This document shows positions 21,491 through 31,636 of a stretch of 64,000 bases of DNA, piece after piece. Source of the stretch: Massariosphaeria phaeospora. Its lineage: Eukaryota; Ascomycota; Dothideomycetes; Pleosporales. Numbering within the stretch: position 1 is the stretch's first letter; each line of letters opens with the position of its first letter. Where the stretch lies: NCBI GenBank assembly GCA_011032825.1, contig JAADJZ010000008.1, positions 1 to 64,000 of the forward strand. Direction: 5' to 3'. Position numbers and translations under genes: made by a program. Below the pieces are notes generated by a model, which did not search any database, was not told where the DNA came from, and saw only the letters and a list, made by a program, of their open reading frames with translations.

Positions 21491-23580
21491 TACAGTACAC
21501 GAGCTACTTCTTCTAAAATTAGCGCGCGCAAAAATAAAGCTGTAGAGCTACATACAAATTGTATTATTATAAGATTTTCTAGTGTAGTACTATATAAAGC
21601 CTTGCGCAGCTTTTGTACTACTTAAATTTTTGTAGTACCTTAATTTAGCGGCCGCGCGTAGTAGTTTTAGGTAGAAGCAATAGCGGCGGAGGTGCAGCAT
21701 TAACACTACTTTTAGCACCTACAACACAACGCTTTTTTGTAAATTTTAAAGCAGCGCTTTGTGAGGCTTTTTGCTTGCTCTTGTTTAGTGTATCGCGAGA
21801 TTTTTGTGAAGTTGCAGCGTTGCGTTGCTGCTTTTTGAGCGCGCGCGCTGCGGCTAGTTCTGCAGCTCTTGCTTTACGCTCCTTCGCTGCGCGCTCCCTC
21901 GCGATTTGCCGCAGCGCCTTTGCTTTTTTTGCTATCTTTTTCTTGTATAGTGTAGCTGCAGCTTTGAGCTCGCAATTGTGAGTTTTTTAGAGTTTTTCTT
22001 GCTTTTTTTCGCGCTGTCTGACTGTCTTGCGCGCACGAGCTTCTCGAACTTTGCGAGAACTCTATAGTATAGCACCGCTGTAAAACTTCTCGCGCTGCTG
22101 CAAGTTAAAAACTTTACTTTTCTTCTTATGCTTCTGTTTGGTAGTGATCGCGGCGCGCAAGCCTTCGTTTTTGTAGTAAAAGAACTCGTTCTGAACCTGT
22201 AGAGAGTGTAATGCAGCAGCAACGCGTTTGCCTTTAGCTTTTCCTTTATCCGTAACCGCAGCGTCCAATTTTTTTTGCAGGTTTTTTTAACTATTTCTAT
22301 TACTTAGCTCTTGTAGTTCTGTATTTTTATCTTGATTAGAGGTAGTAGTGTTAAAGCGTTTTAGTATAACTTTCGCATCTATCGGCTACACGCTTGTAGC
22401 TTGAAAACTTTTTAAAATAAGCTTCGGCCTTATTGTACTGCCCCACGCTAACCAAAATATTAGAAAAAAGTTGCTTTTCTTGACGCTAATAAGCTCTTGC
22501 GATTAGTGTAGATAGCAGTTGAGTTTTTAAGTATAGTGCTTTAAAAGCGGTAAAAACATTACCACATCAAGCAGCTGTAAAGTGTAAGTTAAATAAAAAA
22601 AAAAAACAGCAAAAAGAATCTTTTTAGCGTTGCAGTAGTTGATAAACTTGCGCGTAATGTAGCTGCCGTAGCTGTTAACAATAAAGAAGCGCTATTGCCA
22701 ACGCGCTTTCGTTGCAGTATAGCGCTTAAACAACTGCTTAAGCTATGCTAATTCAATATCGTTATTCGTCTATTCTAAAGTTGAGTTAGTAACAAAAACC
22801 TTGTGTTTTCTAGCTTTAATAGAGTTAACCTAGCTCGATTGCAACCTAGCTTTTCTTTCGTAGATAAAAGCAAGCGGTAGTAAGCTCTTATTGCTACAAA
22901 CGCAAGCTAGAAGCGTAATCTATTTTCTATTGCTATCTTGTATAGCTGCCGTACGCAGTTTTGCTAGCTAGATTGCTTTAGAAAAGACGCGTTTAGTGCG
23001 TGTAGTTATGCCAACGAAAAAGCTTTTTTTATCTATATTGTAGGTATTGCCTAGCTCTACATCGTACTCTCGCATTTTCTTATAAAGTAGTTGAAAGTAT
23101 AGGTTGTATTTTTTATATAAATTAGCTTAGTAACGATTGCAATTAAGCCTAGCGCTTTATTTAACTGTAAGCTTATTCTTGTGTTAATGCAAAAAGCGCG
23201 AAACCTACGCATCTAAAGCTTTTTATTTTGCAACTGCACTTGCGAAATTTTGTACTATTTTTTGTGTAAGTAGCAAGCTTTGCTTAGTGCATTTTTCTAT
23301 GTATATAACGAGTTCTGCTTTTTGTTGTAAGTTAAGTAATTGCTAGTGTTTATAGTACTTCGTTTGAGACTGCGATGTGCTTTAGTGTCTTCGCAACAGC
23401 GTCGTGCAATTAACGCCAAACTGTTTGGCAACTTAGCAGTACGAGAAAGATGCGCTAGGTTTGCGCAAGTTAATTGCTTTAATTGCAGCGTTGATTAGAT
23501 TCATATTAGTAGAGTAACGACGTGTTAAAGTTGAAATAGATTATATGTTTTGAAGTTAGAGTAGCTTGTGTACTGTAATA
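21491..23580 (-). mobile_element. Fot1/pogo-like element I2, middle tandem copy
   Basis: It lies head-to-tail between I1 and I3. The left end (21491) keeps only a shortened terminal repeat (TACAGTACACGAGCTAC, then a jump to internal TTCTAAAATTAGC). The right end (about 23560-23580) is also a shortened repeat ending in TA. Length is about 2.09 kb, with no nested insertion, so it serves as the uninterrupted reference for I1 and I3. Confidence 0.82.
21567..23504 (-). pseudogene. element I2 transposase, RIP-decayed
   Basis: The start is at 23504 (MNLINAAIKAIKLRKPSASF); the HTH, CENP-B-type segment (VIYIEKCTKQSLLLTQK), DDE domain with YNIDKKSFFVGITTRTKRVF, and a Lys/Arg-rich tail follow to about 21567. 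The first catalytic Asp survives here. Open stretches at 22268-21932 are pieces of the tail. Several stops at Gln/Trp codons and probable small frame breaks make it inactive. Confidence 0.84.
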
Positions 23581-24735
23581 GCTCGCGTACAGTGCTCGTG
23601 CGCTAAATAAGCCGGTACAGCCGATAAGCTACCTCAACTAAAATTAGCAACTGCGAAAATAAAGCTGTACAGCTACATATTAATTTAACTATTATAAGAT
23701 TTTTTAGTGTATTACTATATAGAGGCTTGCGCATTTTTTGCACTATTTAAATTTTTGTAGTACCTTGATTTAGCGGCCTTGCGTAGTAGTTTTGAGTAGA
23801 AGCTGCAGTAGTAGAGATGTAGCATTAACACTACTTGCAGCACCTACGGCACGACGCTTTTTTGTAAATTTTGCTACAGCGCTGCGTAAAGCTGCTCGCT
23901 TGCTTTTGTTTAGTGTATCGCGAGATTTTTGTAAAGTTGCAGCGTTGCGTTGCTACTTTTTAAGCGCGCGCGCAGCGGCTAGCTTTGCAGCCTTCGCTTT
24001 TTGCTTTTTATTAGCACGCTCCTTTGCAATTTGTCGCAGCGCTTTTGCTTTCTTTGCTATCTGCTTTTTGTATAGTGTAGCTGCAGCTTTGAGCTCTCTT
24101 TAGTAAGTTTTCTAGAGTTTTCTTTGCTTTTTTTTGTGTTGTTTAACTATTTTGCGCACTTAAGCTTTTTGGATCTTGCAAAGACTCTATAGTACAGCGC
24201 TGCTATAGTACTTCTTGCGCTGCTATAAGTCTAGAACTTTACTTTTTTTCTTATGCTTTCGTTTAGTAGTAAGTGCTGCGCAAAGGCTATTGTTTTTGTA
24301 GTAAAGTAGCTCGTTTTGAACCTGTAGAGAGTGTAATGTACTAGCAAAGCGTTTAGCTTTATCTTTTGCCTTATCTAGAACCGCAGCGTCTAGAATTTTT
24401 TGTATATTATTTCAACTATTTCTATTACTAAGCTCTTGCAGTTCTATATTCTTATCTTAATTTAAAGTAGTAGTGTTAAAGCGTTTGAGTATAACCTTTG
24501 CATCTATTAGCTACACGCTTGTAGCTTCAAAACTCTTTTGTATAGTTTCTTTTCTTATTGTAGTACCCTACGCTAACTAGAATATTAGAAAAAAGTTGCT
24601 TTTCTTAACGCTAATAAGCTTTTGCGATTGGTGTAGGTAGCAGTTGAGTTCTTGCAAGTAGTAATTCGAAAAAGAAAAAAACAATACTACATCAAGCAGC
24701 TGTAAAGTGTAAGTTAAATAAAAAAAAAAAACAGC

Positions 24736-25172
24736 TAACGTACCTTATGGGTTCGCCGGACACATAGGTTCGCCGAACACTTGTTTTTACTAAAGAAAAT
24801 TAATAATCTAAGGCTTAATAACTCTAGATCTACTTAATAGAATTTTCTAAAAATTTAATATGTTATTTCTGTATACATTAACTTTTTAATTCTAATATTA
24901 CTAAGCTTTACCTAGTCTAATTCTAGAGATACAAAAAATACGCTAAAATAATTCCTGTAATTTAAGCTTTCTTTAATAGCTTTTTAAATACTAAGGCTAG
25001 AGCTTAGTAACTTTAGAATCTTAAAGTTTATATAGATGCAGCTTAGTAGTGAAATTTTTAAAGAATTCTATAAAGTAGATCTAGAGTTATTAAGCCTTAG
25101 ATTATTGATTTTCTTTAGTAAAAACAAGTGTTCGGCGAACCTGTGTGTTCGGCGAACCTATAAGGTACGTTA
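24736..25172. mobile_element. MITE F1 (437 bp, Fot1-type ends), inserted in I3
   Basis: TAACGTACCTTATGGGTTCG and its inverted partner bound the element, with TA duplicated; I1 keeps the empty site (CAGCTAGTAGAATTTT at 20482). The first 45 bp are nearly identical to the ends of element E. The inverted repeat extends inward past the E-like part to well over 100 bp per arm. No coding potential. The second copy is F2 (50581-51017). Confidence 0.92.
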
Positions 25173-26318
25173 GTAGAATTTTATTAGCGTTGCAAAAGTT
25201 TATAAACTCGCGCGTAAAGTAGCTGCTATAGCTGTTAACAAAAAAAAGGCGCTATTGCTAGCGCGCTTTTTGCTTTGTATAGCGCTCAAACAGCTGCTTA
25301 AGCTAAGCTAATTCGATATCGTTATTCGTTTATTCTAAGGTTGAGTTGGCTATAAATACTTAGTGTTTTCTAGCTTCAACGTCGTTAACCTAGCTTAATT
25401 GCAAGCTAGCTTTTCTTTCGTAAATAAAAGCAAGCGGCAGCGCTTTACTATTAGCGCAAACACAAGCTAAAAGCGTAATCTATTTTCTATTGCTATCTTG
25501 TATAGCCGCTGTACGCAGTTTTGCCTGCTAAACTGCTTTAGAAAAAACGCGTTTTAAGCGTGTAGTAATGCTAACAAAGAAACTTTTTTTATCTATATTA
25601 TAAGTGTTGCGCGCTTTAACGTTGTACTCTTGCATTTTCTTATGCAGTAGTTAAAAGTATAAGTTGTATTTCTTATGTAAGTTAGCTTAGTAACGATTGC
25701 AATTAATTTTAGCGCTTTATTTAGTAGTAAGCTCGGCTTTATAGCGATGCAGAAAGCGCGAAACCTACGCATGTAAAACTTCTTGTTTTGCAACTGCGCT
25801 AGCGAAATTTTATACTATTTCTTTTGTTAGTAGCAAGCTTTGCTTTGTGCATTTTTTTATGTACTTTACAAGTTTTTGCTTTTGTTGTAAGTTAAGTATA
25901 GGCTGGCGAATAGGTATAGGTTGAGTTAAAGTTAGGTCAGATCCGCACGAACTAGAAAACGAAAATCAAAATCTTTACTTTTTAATATCTTACCTAATAC
26001 TATAGATATACTAATGCAAACTTAACACGTGCTGCAGATGTATAAACACAATTATATATAAAATTATTAGAGAATTCTAGCTAGTCTAGCTTCTTTAATA
26101 TAGCTTTTTATTTATTAAATCTATAAAAGATAAATGAAATATACTCTAGACTAGGTAGAATTCTCTAATAATTTTACATATAATTGTGTTTATATATTCG
26201 CAGCACGTGTTAAGTTTGCATTAGTATATCTATAGTATTAGGTAAGATATTAAAAAGTAAAGATTTTGATTTTCGTTTTCTAGTCCGTGCGGATCTGACC
26301 CAACCTTAACCCAACCTA

Positions 26319-28957
26319 TACTCGGGCCCAAAAGGTTTCTCCGAAAAATCTCAAGAGATTGCCCGTGCGTAGCACGGGCCTATTTTCTTAATAGAAATAA
26401 TCCCCCCAATGCAAACAGTACACTGCAGTCTCAATTTGTTAGCTAGCTACGCGTAATTCAGACATTGTAAACCCGTAGAATTAATCTATACACATTATTA
26501 AAGGCCCTAGTTATTTTGCGCATTATTAGGCGAGGCGTGGGTTGCGTCGCTGCTCTTAGCGTCGGATGAGGCCTTATCAGAGACCTCATCCAGCAACTCT
26601 GTAGGGGCAGGTTGAGACTCGTTTTTGACGCTTTGTAAACGAGATTGCTAAGCCAGCAGTAAGTCCTCTTCTTCTGCTCTTCTCTAGCTGTCTTGCTCCT
26701 CTCGTAGTTGATTTTCTGCCTGTAGTTTCGCGATGACGAGTTTGTTGTACGGGTCAATTAGGCAACGCACCTGGCCAGCCACGTCAATAGCTAGCGTCAA
26801 CTCGTCAGTTACTTTGCGCCTATATTTGAGGCTGCTCGGCTGCTGTATATACTCCAATTTGCTCGCTGCTATAGTGTTGTAGCGCTCGTCGTCAAGAGGG
26901 TGTACCCAGCGGGCGACGTTGCGGTAGGCTACAACCTTTGCCTTTCTTCGATTGACGTACTTTCTGCCCCAGTTCCTCACAGGAGGCAGTACCTTGAGGT
27001 ATTTGTTAAGTAAAACTGTAATCTGGCGAAGTTGTTTAGCTGTAACGTCTCGTACAGCGCGAGCAGCGTCGTTGACGACCCGCTGCTGTACCATCGCGCG
27101 CGCGTCTTGGGCGTAGATTGGGCCACCCTTGACGTCAAGCGCACGCCGTTTTCGGCGCCGGCGCTCATCTTTAGCAGTCACAGCTGCCTCTGTTTTACGC
27201 AGCTCTCGCTGCAGGCCACCCGCCGCGCGAGCGAGCGCTGAGACGCCCCGCTGGTGTTTGATAACGCTGGCAGCAACCTCTCGAGGGAGGTGTTGACGCA
27301 GCACAGCTTGGACGAAAGGCTCCTGCGCCTGTATTTAGCGTACAGTCTTTGGCGTGCGCCAGGCAGCGTCCCCCAGCTTTGGCTCTGCTGGCTCTAGCGT
27401 TGTAGGCGTGTAGGCGCGGCGGACGAGCTGCGCCTGTTGTAGGTCAATCTTGACGTGGTTGTAGCGCCGGATGGGCGCGCGAGATGGCTCGCGAGATAGC
27501 GACGAGCCAACCTTTGGCGGCGAGGAGAGTACTATAGGCGTTGTAGAGCGTACAGGTAGCGAAGGCGTAGGCGAGCGCTCGTCGTCGCTAGAGTTGCAGT
27601 TTTCTAGTAGCTTCAATTAACGAAGTACAATATTAGGTTTGAACGGCGCAAGCCCTGTACGTTGCCAACCGCTTAGTATAGTGCTGCGGGTGAACGTGAG
27701 ACGTCGGATCTCTGCTACAGTCGCTAGAAAGTTAGCTTTGCTTATATCTTTAGACCTAGCGCGAGCAGCCCAGTCAAGCTGGCAACCGTGATACCATTTA
27801 AGTGGTTGAAAACAGCCAACGTCAAGTGGCTGCAACATGTGAGTTGTGTGAGGTAGCAGCGAGTATAGCAGGATACGATTATCCTCAGCGTATTGAGCAA
27901 ACTCTCTCGTCTCATGAGATCCGTGGCTATCAACGAGTAGTAGCCGCCATACGCCTTGCTGTCGCCTAGCTGTCATCTTATCAAAGTGTTTGAGCCAGTC
28001 AAGCGCTATCTGATCGTTGCTGTAACCGCTGTTGCTAACGTCAATAAAGTAGTCTTCAGGCAAGTCAGGTATCCAGTGCTCCATTACTGTAGTTGCTTTG
28101 ATAATAACTAGAGGCGTTATTGCCTCGCCGTCAGCGCTTACGCACTCTACGAGAGTCATCAACTCGCGGTTGTTAGCGTTAGGTATAAAAATCTAGCGCC
28201 CATATCGGCTGTAAACGTACTAGCTGGTTGCGACGCCAATCTAGCAGCCAGTTTCGTCTATATTGTACGTATCGCGAGGCAACACGCCCAGGCGTTCAAT
28301 GTGGCTCTCTAAAGTCGTGAACCAGGCGCGCAGCGCCTCTGGTTGCTAGGCGAGTTTCCTCGCTATCTCCATTGGCTTTGCCTTGACGCGCTTGTATTTT
28401 GGGTGCCTCTGTAGCCAGCGGCGCGCCCAATGTTTGCCCAACGGCGGAGGGGCCTCATCAACTCCCAAATACGACTCTTGAAGTATCAGGTTTGCCTGCT
28501 GCTCAACCTGCACCCGGTGTATCCCCAAACCGATAGCGTCAATCGAGTCGATAAAGCGCACGAGAGCGAGATCTTGGGCAGGCGACAGCAGCTAAGTTGC
28601 CTCACAATCAGATCGCGTTGGGAGCTTGAGATAGGCACGGCGCAAGCGAGCGTAAAAGAGGTTGTAGACTGTAGCGTACGATTTGAGGTTGGGCGCTGTG
28701 TAGGTGCGAAGGTGCGACGCGTGCAGCTGCAAATCTACCGCCTCTCTGGCGTATTTTTTCGCGTTAGCAAGGTTGCGAGGCATGTTTAAAAGATTTCTAC
28801 CGCTTTAGAAATTAATTATATAGCGTTGTAGCAGGTGTTGATTTATATAGAAGTATTTTGTTTGCATTAGAGGGATCATTTCTATTGGGGGGATAGGCCC
28901 GTGCTACGCACGGGCAATCTCTTGAGATTTTTCGGAGAAACCTTTTGGGCCCGAGTA
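26319..28957 (-). mobile_element. Fot1/pogo-like element L (2.64 kb), lightly decayed, nested in N
   Basis: The 62-bp-plus terminal inverted repeats start TACTCGGGCCCAAAAGGTTT and are essentially perfect, bounded by TA. Each repeat contains an internal palindrome, GCCCGTGCGTAGCACGGGC. GC content is visibly higher than in every surrounding element. It is the innermost layer of I3 > N > L, consistent with being one of the last arrivals. Confidence 0.94.
26507..28783 (-). pseudogene. element L transposase (pogo DDE), few stops
   Basis: A single frame of about 759 codons begins MPRNLANAKKYAREAVDLQL at 28783. The CENP-B-type HTH follows (GKHWARRWLQRHPKYK), then the catalytic blocks YNIDETGCWIG, LLLVDSHGSHETREFAQYAE and LQPLDVGCFQPLK, all three Asp retained. 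A Ser/Pro-rich linker (about 27616-27335) and a long Arg/Lys-rich helical C-terminal part ending near 26507 complete it. Only about eight in-frame stops are seen (TAG/TAA at Gln/Trp), dividing it into open pieces 28346-28561, 27617-28162, 27335-27616 and 26684-27304. Larger than the other families here. Confidence 0.9.
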
Positions 28958-29509
28958 CCCATTCGCTAGCCTAGTTAAGTAGTTGCCGTTGTTTTAATGC
29001 AGCTGTATAAAACTGCGTTCTGCTTTTATGCCGTCGCAACAGTGTAGTGCAATTAACACCAAACTGTTGCGCAACTTTGCAGTAAAAAAAAGATGTGCTA
29101 GCTTTACGCAATTTAATTGCTTTAATCGCAGCTTTAATTAAGTTTATGTTAGTAGAGATGCGACGCGTTAAAGTTAGAATAATGCATATGTTTTGATGCG
29201 AGGTGGCTTATCGGCTGTACTAGCTTATTCGGCGCACGAGCACTGTAGCGCACGGGCACTCTAAAGTTTAGCAACTTGGTTGCGCAGTAGCAGCACAGAA
29301 GCTGCTGCATACTTTGCGCCTTTAGAAAGCTTTGCAAGGGCATCAACTATTGAAGTAAAAAAGCTATCTACATGCCTTTGAATTTTCTCTCGAATTAGCG
29401 TTGATTGCGACTCAAATTCCAAGGTATTGCTTGGGGTTCGAGACTGCTAGGGACCGTTCTCTACGGTGGGTAATAGTAGGGTGCGAAGCCGCACGTCAAG
29501 CTTCGAGAT

Positions 29510-31636
29510 TACCATGCAGGTCGGGCTTGTGCCCCACTCGGGCTCGTGCCCTACCAAACAACTTGCTTACTACTACAAAGATGCGGTTATTGCAACAGCA
29601 GTACAAGCTATTATCGCGAGATTTATTGTTTTTATTACTCTGTAGAGGCGTACGAATAAGTTTTACTATCTAAGTTTTCGCGAGAGAGTGATCGCGCGGC
29701 CCTGAGAGCTGACTTTGGGTAGAGGTGCTGGTGCAGCTTCTAGGAACGACGGACGAGCTGCAGCACCGCCCTTGGCTCGTTTTAGCTTGCACTTTGCTAG
29801 AGGTGCTTCTGAAGCTTTACGCTTGCCTCTATAAGAAATTATAAAAGCCTGCCTAGTGTTTTAAGTAGCTTTTCTAGCCTTCTAAGCAGCTACCTGTTCT
29901 GCCTTCATCCGATCTCGCACCTCCTTGGCTCTCTCTCTCGCAACACGACGCTTTTTTTTCTCTTGCTCTTTAAGGAGCTTGGCAGCAGCTTAAAGCTCCT
30001 TTTTGTTTGACTTTGCTAGCCTCTCCTACTTCTCTTGGTGTTGCTTTTTTACTTTACGCTTACGTGCTCGCTCGAACTTAGAGGGCAACTAGAAAGTAGC
30101 ACCACTGTGGTACTCTTTTTTACGCTGCAAATCGAGAGGTTTGCCAGCGTTCTTGCGCTGCTTCTTGGTAGTAAGAGCATTTCTCAGGCCGCTGTTCTCA
30201 TAGTGTAGTACCTCGTTTTGAACCTAAAGTTGGTGTAGCGTTTGAGAGAGCTTTTGCAAAGTTTCTGCTAAGGTATCTTTTACTGCAGCACGTATAAGAC
30301 GATCCATTTGCTTCTAGTCTTTAAAAAAGAAGGCTAAGGGCCGTGCTTTACTCTTATTGTCGTCCTGTTTGCGGAAACGCTCGAGTACAACGTTAGCCTT
30401 TATAGGGGCAATACTAGTAGCTTCAAACGCCTTGAGAACTAGTTTTGTCGTGAACGTAGACTCCTAGGCACTTTAAAACAGCGAGAAGAAGTTTCCTTTC
30501 TAGACGGCTAGCAACCTCTGCGTTTTAAAGAGGTAATTGGTGAGCTTAGCGGAGTAGTTGCTGCTAAGAGGTTTAAAGCAAACCACGTCGAGAAGCTGCA
30601 GCGTATAGGTCGAGTAAGAGAGAAACACAGCTAGCAGTATTTTGTAAGCCTCGCAGTATTCGATAAAGTCTATTGAGAGGTAGCTGCCGTAGCCGTCGAG
30701 TATAAGAAGACGCTAATCTCGGCCGAAACGTGCTTTCTGCTTCGTTTCACAGTTAAAAACCTGCTCTAACTAGGCTAATCTGATGTTATTATTCGTCCAT
30801 CCTGTTGGTGAGGAGCTCACAAACACGCTGTGCTTTCTTGCTTCAATTTGAGCTACCTATAAGGCTTGAAGTGTGCAGTTAGCTAACGAGTATATAAAGG
30901 CCAGCGACAAAACACTTCTATTTGCTTCAATAGTTGCCACGACTGTCACTTACTTTTGAGAGCTATCTTGAAGCGCCGCTCGGACTTTCTTTTGCTCTTA
31001 TTGAAGCTAACTGAACACTCGTTTTAAGCGTCCTGTGACACTAATTATAAAGCTTTTTTCATCTATATTGTAGGTATTACAAGGCTCTACTTTATACTAA
31101 ACGATCTTGTGATGTAGAAGGTTAAAGTACAACTCGTACTTGCGTCGTAAGTTAGCCTAGTAGCGTACAACGTCCATGCCAGCGCTCTATTTAGAGATAA
31201 GATAGTCGCGATTGCGGTTGATAAAGCGCGTAACCCAGCCATTGCCAACGTGTTGTTTTGATATATTCGACGCAAAATTTTGTATCATCGCCCTCGTAGG
31301 AGGTAGCCTACGAGCCGTTAGCTCTCTAATATACTGTACGAGTCTCTTCTCTTGTTGTGAGCTAAGTATTTGTTGCGAGGCGTACCCGGCTGCCCGAGAG
31401 CCTGTCTAGCCCGTCCACCTCCGCCGCAGCGTTGAGTACTCGACACCATGTTTTTTCGCGATACCCCGGATACTGAAATCTTCGTCTTGTTCGTGCGATT
31501 TCAAATCTGCAATCGCCTTATCAATCGGTGCCATAGTTGTTGAGTTATCATGTGCTGAAGAAGATAGGATGGGTGTGTTGTTTTGGTGAGAGTGGGGCAC
31601 GAGCCCGAGTGGGGCACAAGCCCGACCTGCATGGTA
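29510..31636 (-). mobile_element. Fot1/pogo-like element H (2.13 kb), nested in G
   Basis: Inverted repeats begin TACCATGCAGGTCGGGCTTG at 29510 and end at 31636, bounded by TA, about 43 bp long. G's coding sequence rejoins across it. It belongs to the same 2.1-kb clade as A-D and I. Confidence 0.93.
29570..31534 (-). pseudogene. element H transposase, moderately RIP-decayed
   Basis: The start at 31534 gives MAPIDKAIADLKSHEQDEDF, then SIRGIAKKHGVEYSTLRRRW (HTH). After a stop the CENP-B-type and DDE regions follow on the minus strand down to a Lys-rich tail near 29900. The first catalytic block lies around 31060 (TYNIDEKSFIIS). The left limit is approximate. Stops are at Gln/Trp codons as in its relatives. 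Confidence 0.83.

Larger units (their letters stand above)
13297..21492 (-). mobile_element. Fot1/pogo-like element I1, first of three tandem copies, split by hAT J
   Basis: The left inverted repeat starts at the TA of 13297 with GAGTGCCCGTGCGCTACAGT. Its partner at the far end of the run is 29263, belonging to I3. The right end of I1 (about 21440-21492) is a decayed version of the same repeat, meeting I2 at TA 21491. Without J it is about 2.2 kb. Confidence 0.82.
25899..28973. mobile_element. foldback MITE N (438 bp, hAT J-type ends), split by element L
   Basis: The ends TAGGCTGGCGAATAGGTATA and TAGGCTAGCGAATGGGTATA (reverse complement) match J and K. The 8-bp duplication GTTAAGTA flanks it (25891-25898, 28974-28981), and I1 shows the empty site at 21207-21214. 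Its inverted arms run about 190 bp (25899-26089 against 26146-26320 plus 28958-28973), including GGTCAGATCCGCACG, with only about 55 bp between them, so a single strand would fold into a long hairpin. L entered at TA 26319. Confidence 0.92.
23692..29147 (-). pseudogene. element I3 transposase, two insertions, RIP-decayed
   Basis: It aligns throughout with I1 and I2. The start codon (29147) is ATA where I1 and I2 have ATG, itself a G-to-A change. The frame passes N/L after the N-terminal HTH region, then the DDE domain (YNINKKSFFVSITTRLKRVF), is broken again by F1, and ends near 23692. I3 resembles I1 more than I2 in sequence. Confidence 0.82.
23579..29263 (-). mobile_element. Fot1/pogo-like element I3, split by MITE F1 and by N/L
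   Basis: The left end (23579) has a partial terminal repeat (GCTCGCGTACAGTGCTCGTG); the right end (29263) has the full repeat, matching 13297. Removing F1 (24736-25172) and N with L (25899-28981) leaves about 2.1 kb. Empty sites for both insertions exist in I1: the F1 site at 20486-20487, the N site at 21207-21214. Confidence 0.85.
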
